Below are positions 11,601 to 22,410 of a stretch of DNA of 64,000 bases, piece after piece. Position 1 is the stretch's first letter. Every line of letters starts with the position of its first letter. This DNA is from Callaeas wilsoni. Its lineage: Eukaryota > Chordata > Aves > Passeriformes > Callaeidae. Under the pieces are notes generated by a model. That model did no database searches and was not told the DNA's origin. It saw nothing but the letters and a program-made list of their open reading frames with translations. Both the position numbers and the translations under genes were made by a program. The stretch is from contig VWPU01008489.1 of the NCBI GenBank assembly GCA_013398955.1, forward strand, positions 186,001 to 250,000, written 5' to 3'.

Positions 11601-14600
11601 TGAACACAACTTCAGTCTGAATAGGTGTAGGGGAGTCCATATGTTCGTTACAGAGTTGCACGAAGGACAAGCTGAATCATACAGCACTAATACGGAATGA
11701 ACTCTTATTACTAAGTCTGGGAAAGCAGTGCCTAACTTATACAAAAATAAATGGAAGTGGGAAATGTGACTACTAGAAGGTGATAGTGAGCTGTGTTGAA
11801 GCCTCTCCTCACATACCCTTCTCATCATGGTAGCACGTAAGCCAGCCCGTTTGTTCCAGTACAAACTGAAGGCTTTGGAGCATGACAGCTTCCTGATTTG
11901 TCTCCCAGGCTGGCCCTTAGAAAAGGCAGCTCCTGTGAGGTCATAAAATCCTTGGGATGTGGGGCTTGAAAACCATAGCCAAAGTTACGTTTGAGTCAGT
12001 CAAAATAAAGAAACTGCTCCAAACTCACTCTTGTGGTCTGGGAAAATTGCCACAGTGCTCATGGTGTTAGGTGGACTGTCTTGAAAGAAGAAGACATAGA
12101 ATGCAGAATCATGTAGTGCTTTCATCAGCAAGCAACCTTTGATGCATATTTCTCCTACATCCAGCCCTTAGGTAACAGATAATTGTAGAATGTATTTAAT
12201 TTTGGACACATTCCATATTTGCTTGCAATAACTGCCCTGTGAGACTCATTAATGCTTTAAAGCTTCCTATTAAATGGAAACCTCACAGTACTTTCTATCT
12301 AATAAAATAAACTGAAAGGTGAAAATATTTTCTGGTTTTTTTTTAGTAATGAATATGTGTCTCAAAAAATTACTCTTAATTTGTTGGATTATTTTAATGT
12401 CTTTTCAGAAGCATGTAGATGAATAATGAAAAAAGTGCAATAAAAGCAAACAATAATTATTCATGCTGACCTGAGGCATTTAAAGAAATAGAAGAAAGTC
12501 TAAAGAAACAGATTTCCTATAGTGCTACTTTCTTAAGTATACTAAGGTAATTAGCTTTAAGAGGAGATAATTTCAGTTCACTGAGGGTGCTCTTTTAAGT
12601 CTTTCTGGGAAATTTGGATTTTCCATTGATAGTAGTTTTAACATGTCACACTGGAGCCAGAGTGAATTAAAGTGAAGAGCTACACAGTCTAAACAAATAG
12701 TCCTTCCCATGATCAGAAGCCTGACAACATAACAGCATAAATTATGTCACATGCCCACAAGTAATGCAGGAGCAATTAAAAAAGTAATAGCAAAACCTCA
12801 CTGCAATCCATAAACAATATGTCTTTTATTGAGCTAACATTTAAAGCTGTCTAATTTTCCAATTTATCATGTTGCATTCTTACAGGTCTCAAGAAAATAA
12901 ACAACAAACATTCTCTGTTCTGGGATCTTTTATTTCTTCTGATTAAATGGTGACATAGCAATTCTCCATGAAAATAATTGGCTAAATCCTCAAAACCATC
13001 AATGAAATACAGAAATTCAGTTCTTATCTCATTTTGAAGGTTAGGTAGGATAGATACAATATATTTGTTTGTGGGTAGGAATATTTTAGTAACTTATTTT
13101 GCATATTGAAAATTTCTATTTTAATCTCATTTGTGCTTCCTCTGTATCTCTCTTCTAACACCTTATTTTAATTCCCTTTCATGCCACTTTCTAACTAAAT
13201 AAGAAATTAGTCTCTTATTACTACTTACTGTAAGGATCTCTCCCTCTTTGGCATGGTTATTTTCATGATTGAGTGTCCTCGATTTGGGCAGTGGCAGACA
13301 GAGAATTCAAGCACAAACTGGTTGAGAGCTCTGACTCAGCAAACAAGTAATCGGACAGTGTTTTGGGCATTGCCACCTCCCTCACTCTGCACAGGTGTAT
13401 GCTATCTTCTGTGAGGCCCTTGTGCTCCACTAGAAAGGTTACATTTGACCTCTCTTAGTTCACAGTCTTCAGTAGCACGTTCAGATAAGGTCTGGAAGGT
13501 GAAGCTTAGGTGCAGGCAATATGTGGCAGCACACCCCAGCTGATATCCCTGCAAGCAGATGCCATTCCTCCCACGATGCTTTTGTCAGCCCTCCAGCAGC
13601 AACTTCTACTCAACACCAGCTACAACAGGAATGGGAAAAAGACTTTTCAACTTTTTCAAGTGTATGTTGCTACAGATTTTTCTTGTTTAAGATGTGTTCT
13701 TTTGTTGCACTTTTGACCAAGTGCAAGTTAAATGGTAAAGTTGATGGTAACGCCTCTCATCTTCTGTCCCATTCTTTGTACCTACAGACAAGAGGCACTT
13801 GATAATGACAGTACCTTGATGACTGCCCTAACTGGATGGTAAGAAGAAGGATAGGTTTTCCCCTACCTGAGTAGAATTTCAAGATTACTGTGTAGCACAC
13901 ATGCTTCTCAACATGAAATCCTCCAGCTGGACGTTGCCGATCAGAAAGGGTATTAGATCTTTCCACGTATCACTTTGTCCTTTCCCAGCCTCAGTTTTAA
14001 GATACTGTTTTCATAGATATTGTTTATTGATCACTTATGCATGGTCAACTACAGCTCTGGAAAGTGCTTTGAGAATTTTGACCAAAGGCTGCAGAAGCAT
14101 CATTAGAAACCATATAAAGAGAGAGAAATTGCGGTATATGAATTTCTAGTTGAGGATATAGATACTATTCTCAAAATTGCCTGGCCTGGTACACAGCTGA
14201 AAAGCATTGGTACTCAGGTTTTCCAAAGCACCAGCACTACAGAGGCAAAGTTTAGAGTCTTCTATTAATCTGTTTTTTATCATTATTTTTAATTTATAAA
14301 TGTTAAGGATGTATTTCACTGTTTTTCTGACTCAGATTTCATTTATTTTTCTTATTATACTGCAAGAAATTATTATTAATCTCTTCTAATAAAAATTGCA
14401 TTTTGAAAGGATAAATGAGAGTTGAAGATTCTTACAATACCTAAAGAAACAATAAGCTCTTCTGTAGGTCCATGTTGTTTTCCCTCTCTATAAAAATCAT
14501 TGTAAGCAACATCAGGCAATAAGTTAGTTGTGTGTTGGTATGGCTCCACACCAATCATGTCAGGCATTTTTCAAAGAGGGAACTAAAATATTAAAAGTCT

Positions 14601-16840
14601 AAGTGAATTAGGTGCCCATCCCATTTCAGAATGACCTGAGCATTAGGAGCAAACATTTTACCCGGACTCCTAAAATCAAGACCAGATGCCTTTCTAAATA
14701 CTGTACTGTAATTCAACCATATTTTTATTGGACACGGTACAGGAATTACAGGGTGAAATTCCATGGTTTCTGTTATGTAAGAAGTCAGACTACATGATGG
14801 CACGATCCCTTATGTCACTAAAATCTCCCAATAGCGGAAGATGAAATCACATGTGATTTGCTCATATTTCACTTCCTGGGGTCTTGCGGTGTCATAATTT
14901 CACTCAATCTCCAGCCACTGAAGTAGGTTCTGGGGAAAACTTTATAGGCAAGATTTGTATTTTTAATGTGACAAACAGGGAAAACCCTCAAAACTTTGGG
15001 AAATGCTTCCTATGAAATTTCCACCATGTTTTATGTGCTTATTCCACTTCAGGATTGAGCTGAAGCGAATGCATATCTGTGTTTTTGCATTCACTCTAAT
15101 GCTGTTATCACCAGACAATAAATCAGGAAATTTATGCTGGGTTGGTATCTTAAGCATCAGCTTTATCAGCAAAATCAAAATACTGGTAAAAAGAAATAGA
15201 ATCTATTTCTGGAATAGGACTTCTATGAATCTGCAAATGATAATGCCTACTGAAAAACTGAGGCCTTTCTCTTCTTCTCAGGTTCAGTTATGATGGAATT
15301 CACAAATTTTCTTTTGAGTGAGGAAAATATCTTCTCATTTTCAGCACTCTAGAAGCCAAGTGTTTAAAAGAGTCCAAGTGTGCTGAAACTTTTGAAGAAC
15401 TCTAATGTCAATAAAACTCTGCATGTTAAACTGCACTCAACTATGAAATGAGTTTTAAATGTCTTTTCTGTTAGGCAGGATCACTTGAACAAAAGAAAAC
15501 TGGAGATCAATCCTGTTTAATGTAAGACTCAAGAACTAAAAAACCCCCGCCACCTTACCAAAAACATCCCAGAGCAATCAGCTTCGGTGGGAAATGGAAG
15601 GAAACAATAGGTATGCTTTGACCTCAGGATGGTTTTTTCCTTCGGGTCTGTGAAGTCATTAGAAAACTCTGGTACCCTCTGCTGGCCAAGCAATAAATCT
15701 GTAGCCCCGGAGCCAGGATGACATTCCCATGGATGCTGACACGCAAGCACGTGATCAGCTTGGAAGCAAGAGCCACGTTGACTTGAATCCTCTTAAAGAG
15801 CAAAACAAAAAACCAGTGAAACAACATATGAGAAAGTGCAAGTCAGGAAAAAGTTTCAGGCTACCAAGAGAGTGCTATGAAAAAAGACCTAAGATATTTA
15901 ACACTGGCTTTTTATTAAAGCATTTTTAAAATATCAAGCCTCTACCTAACGATGTTTGTTAGATTTTCGGAGCATATTGTAGCAGTGCTGTATAATGACT
16001 GCAAGCATGCTTGTGTTGTGTTCCTCTTATCTTTCAGACCAGGACTCACTGCTGCTAAAGAGAGGGAGCATGGCACATCTAGTACACTGCTCTAACATCT
16101 AAAAAGAGCATATGCATATTTCTTTGAAATGGAGTGACACCCTCTGTTACATGAGCTCACCTCTAAGCAGATATCAGTGAAATTAGAACTTTGTTTTATC
16201 CGTTTAAAATAATGTGTATTTGGTGCTGTACAGTTCAGGAGGTTAAAGAGGTAAATGGTTTCGTGTATACCATAGGCCTCTGCTAAAAAGAGGACAATAA
16301 TGATGAGCCAGACACTTTTTCAGAGGTGGAAAGGAACTAGTTAGAATAGTTAATCTTTTGAGACGCATCCCTGGCATTAAGAGGATTCTTCTCATTCAGC
16401 TGGAGGCGCAACAGCTGGATTCTGTCATCCCTGACTGGGGCGGTCTTGTTAGTGTAGGATGACCTCTGGAGCACTAACACAGATAATACTGGCACCTCTC
16501 CCCACTCTAATCAACTACCAGTCTGAGCAATTCTACAGGAGATGGGGGCATTAAGGCCATATTATTCTAAACAAAATTCATTGATGGTAGCAGAGTATTG
16601 TGACAGCAAAAGACAGATTTTACCTTTCTCACCAAAGGTTTTTAGGGCTAAATTTGTGGAATGGTCTGTAAAAACAACATAGCTCCATATTTTCTCCCTT
16701 TTCTTAAAGTCGTATTTTGCAAAACTAGACTGTTTGTGTCAAGTATGTCTAAGCTAAGACTCTCACAGTTTTACTGCCATATATAAAACTGTTCATTGCA
16801 AGCACACATAGTTAATGTGCTCTCTCTTCGTCTCTTTCCA
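8643..16840. other. Unassigned AT-rich DNA
   Basis: No gene can be supported. Open frames at 11535-11864 (minus), 13510-13802 and 15003-15293 are isolated, without recognisable motifs or matched splice signals. An A/C-rich low-complexity tract lies at 10121-10167. The remainder is AT-rich sequence with small A/T runs and no transposon I can identify. Confidence 0.5.
10121..10167. repeat. A/C-rich low-complexity tract; G-runs on minus strand
   Basis: The plus strand alternates A-runs with CC, CCC and CCCCC blocks. The minus strand therefore carries several G-runs of two to five separated by T-rich loops of about 4 to 9 bases. It resembles a degenerate TTTTGGG pattern but is not a telomeric (TTAGGG) array. 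A quadruplex on the minus strand is conceivable but not established, because two of the loops are long. Confidence 0.6.
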
Positions 16841-16849
16841 CATAGATTA

Positions 16850-16975
16850 GAGCTGGCAGGAAATTTTTGGGCATTTAGCTGGAATGTGAAAGGCTCAGGT
16901 TCAAATTACTGTTCTGTCCTGCCCTTTTTCAGAGCAAGGCATTGAAAAAGGATCTCCTAGATCTGAACTGACTAC
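16850..16975 (+). repeat. Possible ancient tRNA-like SINE relic
   Basis: A segment resembling a degenerate tRNA promoter head is followed by a B-box-like block at 16895-16908 (CAGGTTCAAATTAC against the pol III B box GGTTCRANYCC). The flanking words, including GGAATGTGAAAGGCTCAGG before it and CTGTTCTGTCCTGCC after it, recall an old sauropsid repeat whose head reads like a tRNA gene. The copy is heavily decayed, has no clear ends and cannot be assigned to a named family by eye. Chance similarity is a real alternative. Confidence 0.3.
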
Positions 16976-18215
16976 TCTTGTGGCTGGACCAGTGCTGTTT
17001 TGGTGACAGAGCTCTTGTATTTTGACCATTTTTAAAGAAGCTTCATTAAAAACTGGCCTCTTCTCAAGATGTGCATCAACTTTCACTGAAAATATTTCCT
17101 TTTATAAAGTTTTCTGTCATAGCTAATATAGCTAGCTATACATGAAAAAAACAAAGAAAGGCAACAAGGCTATCAGTAGTTATGAAAAGCCAAATGAAGG
17201 TAGCTGACTGTATTGAAAGGGATTCATATGCTACACAGGCATTTGTGTCCTGCATCTCGCTACTTTCAGAGCACAGGCATGCTGTTGATAAAAATGCACC
17301 GGTGCACCACATGCAAAGTACAATATGTTGATTTTATAGACAGCAAAAATTCTGTTTATCTTTAGCATTTATATATGATTTATTAGAAAATTACCAATAC
17401 CCACACTGTCATCTAAGTTGAGCCCTCTGCTGCCCTTGTCCTTTTATAGTAATAACAAATGCCCTCTGAATCCTTGGGGTAATGGAATGCTGCTGCCTTG
17501 GGCCTGGGCAATATAGAGGCGTTGGGTTTGGTTGTGTTTGAGAGTGGCTTCAGTTGTGTTTGGGAGTGTTCACCTCTGAAGTTGGGATCCTACTGCGAAA
17601 AGCTTGACAAAAATGAATGTCTGCATCTGAATTAAGAGTGTTTACATTTACTTTACTGTCAGTGGAGAGAAAAAGGTTGTCACTTACCACCCAAAAGAAA
17701 CATTAATTACTTGACAAATCCTGCCTTTGATTTTTCCTATCAAATAAGAAAAGAACAGTGATCAGCTGTAAACAATTTGGGGTGCTTACTTGCCCACAGT
17801 CCTTCACGTCAAAGATGGGAATAAGACCCAAATCTCCAGGGTAGATTTGCTTAATTGGAGTAAACATTGTGTTGCACTCTCTGTTGACAATTTTAATACA
17901 ACAACACCAGGCTTTATCTGTCACATAGATGCAGTTCTCTGTTGGGAGGCAAATGAATTACTCAGTGTTTGAGACAGGAGTACAAAGCGTCCATGCAACT
18001 GAGGACTATGCCATGAGAAATACAGCCATGGAGGTCAAATGCACTGTTTCTTTGGTGTGGGTGGAATGTCGTAGGAGAAGTGGCAATGTTGTATAATTTC
18101 TCAAGCTTTTAATAGGTCATGGAAATGAAAGCCTAATCCTTTAGAAATTCATCAATACAACTGAAAATCTTTAGCAATATACCATAGTCCATCTTTTGAA
18201 CTAATGATAGCAGAT
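16976..18215. other. Unassigned AT-rich DNA
   Basis: Nothing supportable. The short open frames at 17703-17924 (minus) and 17790-17972 (plus) overlap in opposite strands and have no recognisable motifs. Confidence 0.5.
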
Positions 18216-18283
18216 GAAGGGGAGGTGTCATCCTGTTTGTGAATCACTAGAAGGGGAGGTGTCATCCTGTTTGTGAATCACTA
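18216..18283. repeat. Perfect 34-bp tandem duplication (2 copies)
   Basis: The unit occupying 18216-18249 is repeated without a mismatch at 18250-18283. The unit begins GAAGGGGAGGTGTCATCCTG and ends GTGAATCACTA. The two copies abut directly and the flanks differ. Identical copies in otherwise diverged neutral DNA suggest a recent duplication, or in principle an assembly or replication-slippage artefact. Confidence 0.97.
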
Positions 18284-21006
18284 AAGAAGGCTTCTTAAAG
18301 TGCTAATTTTCATAGGTTTTGGTAGAAATTAAAATAACTTTAAGGTTCAAGAACTAATCTAGTCTTAGAGTGGAACTTTGTTGCGAGGTGGGAGGGGAGT
18401 GAAGCGAGGAAGAGAGTGTGATTTTGACACAGCTTTCAGCAGAGAACACAAATGATGACAGAATCTGTGCGGTTTTTATTTCAATTTAAAAATGAAAAAA
18501 AAATTTAAAAGGAAGCAAATATCATCATGGAAATTGGTCTTTAGGAGACTCATCCGGCCCTTGGTTTCAGTCCTTTATCTGCCTGGTGCATACCTGGCCT
18601 GTAATCCTGATGTCCCATATCCCGTATGAGTTTGTCAGCTGCAAAGAAATTCTTGTTCTTCTTGTAAATTCTTTCAAACCCATCACAGCAACCTTCCCAC
18701 TCTGCTGCTTGGAAAGATCATGTTTTCATTGCAGATTGCTTAGGGCAGGTAGGTGATTTGGTTGTTTTTGATCTTTTGCCCAAAGAAGATTTTGCCCCTC
18801 TCCTTTGTCTTTGATTTTGCCCAACTCCTTCTCTCTGTGATTTTCCCTGCTGTTTCTATTTCTTGTGTTAACCTCATACAAGTAGTTTGTTCTTCCCATT
18901 GTTCCCTGAAAGCCTTGCAAATGCATTTTCCTGATTGAATGCTGTCAGCAGGGGGAGCATCAACAGCACAGGAGAGTCCCACCAGGGCTACTGGGTCTTC
19001 ATGAAGGAATGGAGTCAGACTTGCAGAATCTTAAAGACAGAAGTTTGGCCATCAACATGTGCATCACAGACAGTTCCATGACCGGAAGTGTTGACTCATA
19101 TGTAAAAGATAGTGAGCTCTTTATATTTAAATGGAAAGAAAAGAATGCCAGCCTACATACCTGTCAGAGTTGCCATTAAAAAAAAAAAAGAAAAAAAAAA
19201 AGGACAACATGGGAAAAATAAGATTGTGCTTGAGGTCTTTCTCCAATTATTTAAAATTATTTATTTTAGATATTCACTTTTGTTGTTGCGTTCCTTGTCT
19301 AGTCTCTAGAGTGTGAATTAGTTTTTTGCTGGTGAATTTCAAGGCTAATAAATTATGTTGATATTGACCAAATGAAAAATAAACCAATTTTGATTATGCT
19401 GGCATTGAAAGAAAACAGCTTGGATAATCTTTACTGTCTGGACATGCTGTACACTTGGCTGATTCTTTCCTTTAGTGAGTCATTGTTTTCTGGTAAATGC
19501 TGATTACTCCTCCATGTGCATTTGTGAAAATCTCATTGGGCTAGGCTGTTGTAAATAGTGCAAACATCAATATGCTGTCAACATATGTCAAAATAAAAAT
19601 GGTGCATCCTGCCTTCTATGTTAAGAATCCAGAGTTGACATATATAACACAATATATGAATACTTCTATAAAATTATAATAAAATATTTCAACACAAAAT
19701 GTTATGGTAGCTAGAGACTTAGATAATTCACTGTAAGAATGTTAAAAGGATATATATGTTTGAACAACTTGTGTACACCAAGAGTGGAATGAAAATGTAA
19801 GTTTTAAGATTAAATTAACTCTGACTATTCACTAAACAGAAGATGAAAATAAACTTTTAGGACTCTCCAACCACAGTGGAGTATAGAAAACTCAAGTTTT
19901 CTGAAGTGATGCTACTTAGGTTTATAAGATTGTGGTAGGACTTGCCGCTCTGATGTCTGAAGTGTTCAATTTGTCTTTCACTTCATGCTTATAGCTATTT
20001 GTGAGCTATTTATAGGCAACCCAAATGTCCCTATGATTGAATTCTCTGGGGATCCTGATGAGGTAGATGTCTTTTGATTGTATTTAATTCACACCAGTTA
20101 TACTGCATTCAGCCATAGCAAATTTTTTTCTAAGTAAATATAGTGCTGGCATATATGGTTATGGTGTTGGTGTACGTTTTTATTATTACCTAGTGGGTAG
20201 AGTGTTCTTCTACATTTAATTTCTCCCTAAACTTGTGGAACTTTTGGTTTACCACTCCCCAGAAAAGGGCCTGTCCTGGCTAAAGAAACTCAGTGATACT
20301 CTTGTGTCGGACCAGCAGTGAATGTTCAGGACCAAGACCAGGGACAGATGAGAAGAGAACTGGCGTTAGGTCTTACAGCTGGTGCCAGCCTCATTGCTTC
20401 TCAGAAGAGATGGGAAGGTCCCTTTTTCCTCACCAGAATTGTTTTCTGATCCCCGAAGCTAGGACCACACAAGGCTTCCAGAGCTTTGGCATTGGCAAAG
20501 CAGACTGTGGGACTTTGACTGTTTTGGTACCAGAAGATGATGTAGGTAGGAACCAGCTGACTGATGTAGGTAGATACCTTTTTTTGCCTACATTTACATC
20601 CCACCCTAAGTGCTTCTTGTAGCACAACATTAGAGCATACCACAGTTTTTAAAAATACTTATCCATTTGATTTTATAGATATAGAAATACTGTTCTTTCC
20701 TACAGAAAAACAGAAGAAGATAAAGTAGTATATGATCACATAAGCTGGCTTCAGTAATGCAAAGTCTTGAATTTTTCTCTTCTAAGTCCTAAGGCAGACC
20801 TTAACAAACAGATCCTCTTTCTTCTCTGCATGTGCTCAATGTTTTGCTAGCAAATATTGTAAAGTTGTGATTTTCTTTTCTCCTGGGCTGTTCTCCTGCA
20901 ACATATGTATGTCTTCAGTTCTGCAAGATAAGTAGGTACAGTTCTTCATGCAGTTAACCAATTGGTATATATAGTATTCCTATGTTTAAAATGCCTTTGA
21001 AGACTC
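18284..21006. other. Unassigned AT-rich DNA
   Basis: No gene can be supported. A 109-codon open frame at 20293-20622 is the largest, but its translation has no motif I recognise, and a minus-strand frame overlaps it (20401-20643). A 12-base word, TGATGTAGGTAG, occurs twice with a 24-base period near 20538-20573. Otherwise this is AT-rich sequence. Confidence 0.5.
19178..19201. repeat. A-rich homopolymer tract (A12-G-A11)
   Basis: Twelve A, one G, eleven A, followed by GG. The arrangement is almost the same as at 372-394. The two small open frames crossing it (19112-19309 and 19131-19316) owe their lysine runs to this tract and should not be read as genes. Confidence 0.85.
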
Positions 21007-21072
21007 GTCCAAAGCTCACTGAAGCCAATGACATCTTTGTTTAATTTCAATGGAATATGAATCAGGATGTGG
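21007..21072. repeat. Possible ancient interspersed repeat (GAAGTCAATGG-type)
   Basis: The segment contains CACTGAAGCCAATGAC, a spacer, then TTCAATGGAATATGAATCAGG. In outline this is a self-complementary word pair: CTGAAGTCAATGG facing CCATTGACTTCAATGG. Two other places in the window carry comparable words (36121-36190 and 61352-61393). I recall this as an old repeat motif of amniote genomes but cannot name its family with certainty. Confidence 0.35.
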
Positions 21073-21476
21073 ATTGAAAGAGAAAATGTGGTCTTGCTTC
21101 TGCACTGAGAATTAATGCAGGCATCCTTGAAAGTATAGGACGTTATTTGGTTGTAGAAATAATGAGAGCATATGGGATCACGGGCTTAACAGAAATGGCT
21201 GTTTCACACTTTCTAAAGTGTGCACTATAGTCTGAAGCAGTACCTGTCTGAGCAAAACTTCAGCATGCAGATATCTTTTCTGAGAAAAGAGATTTTTTCA
21301 CCAAATTTCCTTCTATTTTGAATTCAGCGATACTGGAGAGAAAATATATCTCTCTATTTAAAATAGATTTAAAAGAATATAGTAATCTACAAAAACATTG
21401 TAAATCAAATTAAACTAACAGCCTGAGTTTTGCTTAACATAGCAAGGTTTTCCTTTGTCCAAGCGCTGTTATTGAT

Positions 21477-22408
21477 GGAATCATAGGATAATTTGGGTTG
21501 AAAGATACCTTTCAAGGTCTTCTAATCCAGTCCCCCTGCAATGAGCAGAGACATCTTCAACCAGATCAGGCTGCTTACAGCTCCATCCAACCTGGCCTTG
21601 AATGTTTGCAGGGATGGAGCATCCCCCATCTCTTTGGACAATGTCACAGTGTTTAATCATTCTCACTGTCAAAAATTAGTTCACTTTTTCTTGTCTGAAT
21701 CTACCCTCTTTTAGTTTAAAACCATTATCCCCTGTCCTACTTCAACAGACCTTGCTAAAAGGATTTTTAATTACTGAAAAGACGTAATAAGTTCTCTTGG
21801 AGCCTTCTCTACTTCAGGCTAGGAAGTCCCTATTCTCTCACTCTGCCCTCAGAGGAGAGGTGCTCCTTTGATCATTTTTGTGACCCTCTGGATTTGCTCC
21901 AATAGGTCCACATTCTTCTAATATTGAGGTCCCAGAGAGCTGGATGCTGTACTTCAGGTGCGGTCTCATAAGACCGAAGTAGAAGGGCAGACGCCCCTCC
22001 CTGGCCCTGCTGGCCATGCTCTTTTGGATGCAGCCCAAGACGTAGTTGTGTTTCTGGGCTATGAGTGCACATGGCCAGGTCGTGTTCAGCCTCTCATCCA
22101 CCAGCAGCTCCAAGTCCTTCTCGGCAGGGCTGCCCTCAATCCCTTCATGCCCCAGCCTGTGTTGATACCGGGTTGCCCAACCCAGGTGCAGCACCTTGCT
22201 CTTGGCTTTGTTGAACCTTGTATTGAGCTTCCCCCCAAGATGAGCTCAGTTTGTTGGAGTAGGGTACTAATAATGCCGGGGTTGCGGGTCTGATTCCCAT
22301 AGGGCACATACACTTAAGAGTTGGACTCAAAGATCTTTGTGAGTCCCTTCCAACTCAGAATATTTTGTGACCCTCAAGTTTGTCCGGGTCCCTTTAAATG
22401 GCATCATA
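21477..22408 (-). mobile_element. CR1 LINE, 5'-truncated, interrupted by a SINE
   Basis: This is the reverse complement of a CR1 3' half. Its 3' terminus lies at the left (near 21477, starting with a GGAATCATAGGAT-like end). On the minus strand the 21838-22194 frame retains ORF2 C-terminal motifs, including GCIQKSMASRARE and GLMRPHLKYSIQL, which correspond to the CR1 block usually reading SASR-RE then LVRPHLEYC. A segment equivalent to the LHLG block follows toward the right. At about 22231 the CR1 sequence stops, and it resumes at 22371 (CTCAAGTTTGTCCGGGTCCC) up to about 22408. The 137-base interruption is the SINE listed separately. Frameshifts and stops make the copy non-functional. It belongs to a different CR1 subfamily or age class from the copy at 3325-4045, judged by its 3' sequence. 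Confidence 0.92.
22234..22370 (+). mobile_element. tRNA-Ile-derived SINE with CR1-like tail (TguSINE1-like)
   Basis: The first ~73 bases (22234-22306) follow tRNA-Ile(AAT). The A box is GAGCTCAGTTTGTTGG at 22242-22257, the anticodon-loop region reads CTAATAA with AAT at 22269-22271, and the B box GGGTCTGATTCC is at 22286-22297. The tail from about 22309 reads CACTTAAGAGTTGGACTC, then AGATC, TGTGAGTCCCTTCCAACTC and AGAATATTTTGTGA, which is a CR1-type 3' end. From established knowledge, this architecture matches TguSINE1, a tRNA-Ile SINE described from zebra finch that is thought to use CR1 machinery through its tail. It is not a tRNA gene: the acceptor stem is decayed, the B box is mutated and the molecule runs on into the CR1-like tail. 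It lies inside, and opposite to, the CR1 at 21477-22408. Start and end are each uncertain by a few bases, and no target-site duplication is obvious. Confidence 0.9.
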
Positions 22409-22410
22409 TT

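Noticed and set aside
20293..20622. 109-codon open frame on plus
   Set aside because: No family motif, no matched splice sites, and overlapping minus-strand frames; nothing separates it from chance.
22234..22306. Possible tRNA-Ile gene
   Set aside because: The acceptor stem and B box are decayed, and the sequence continues into a CR1-like tail, so it is a SINE head and not a tRNA gene.
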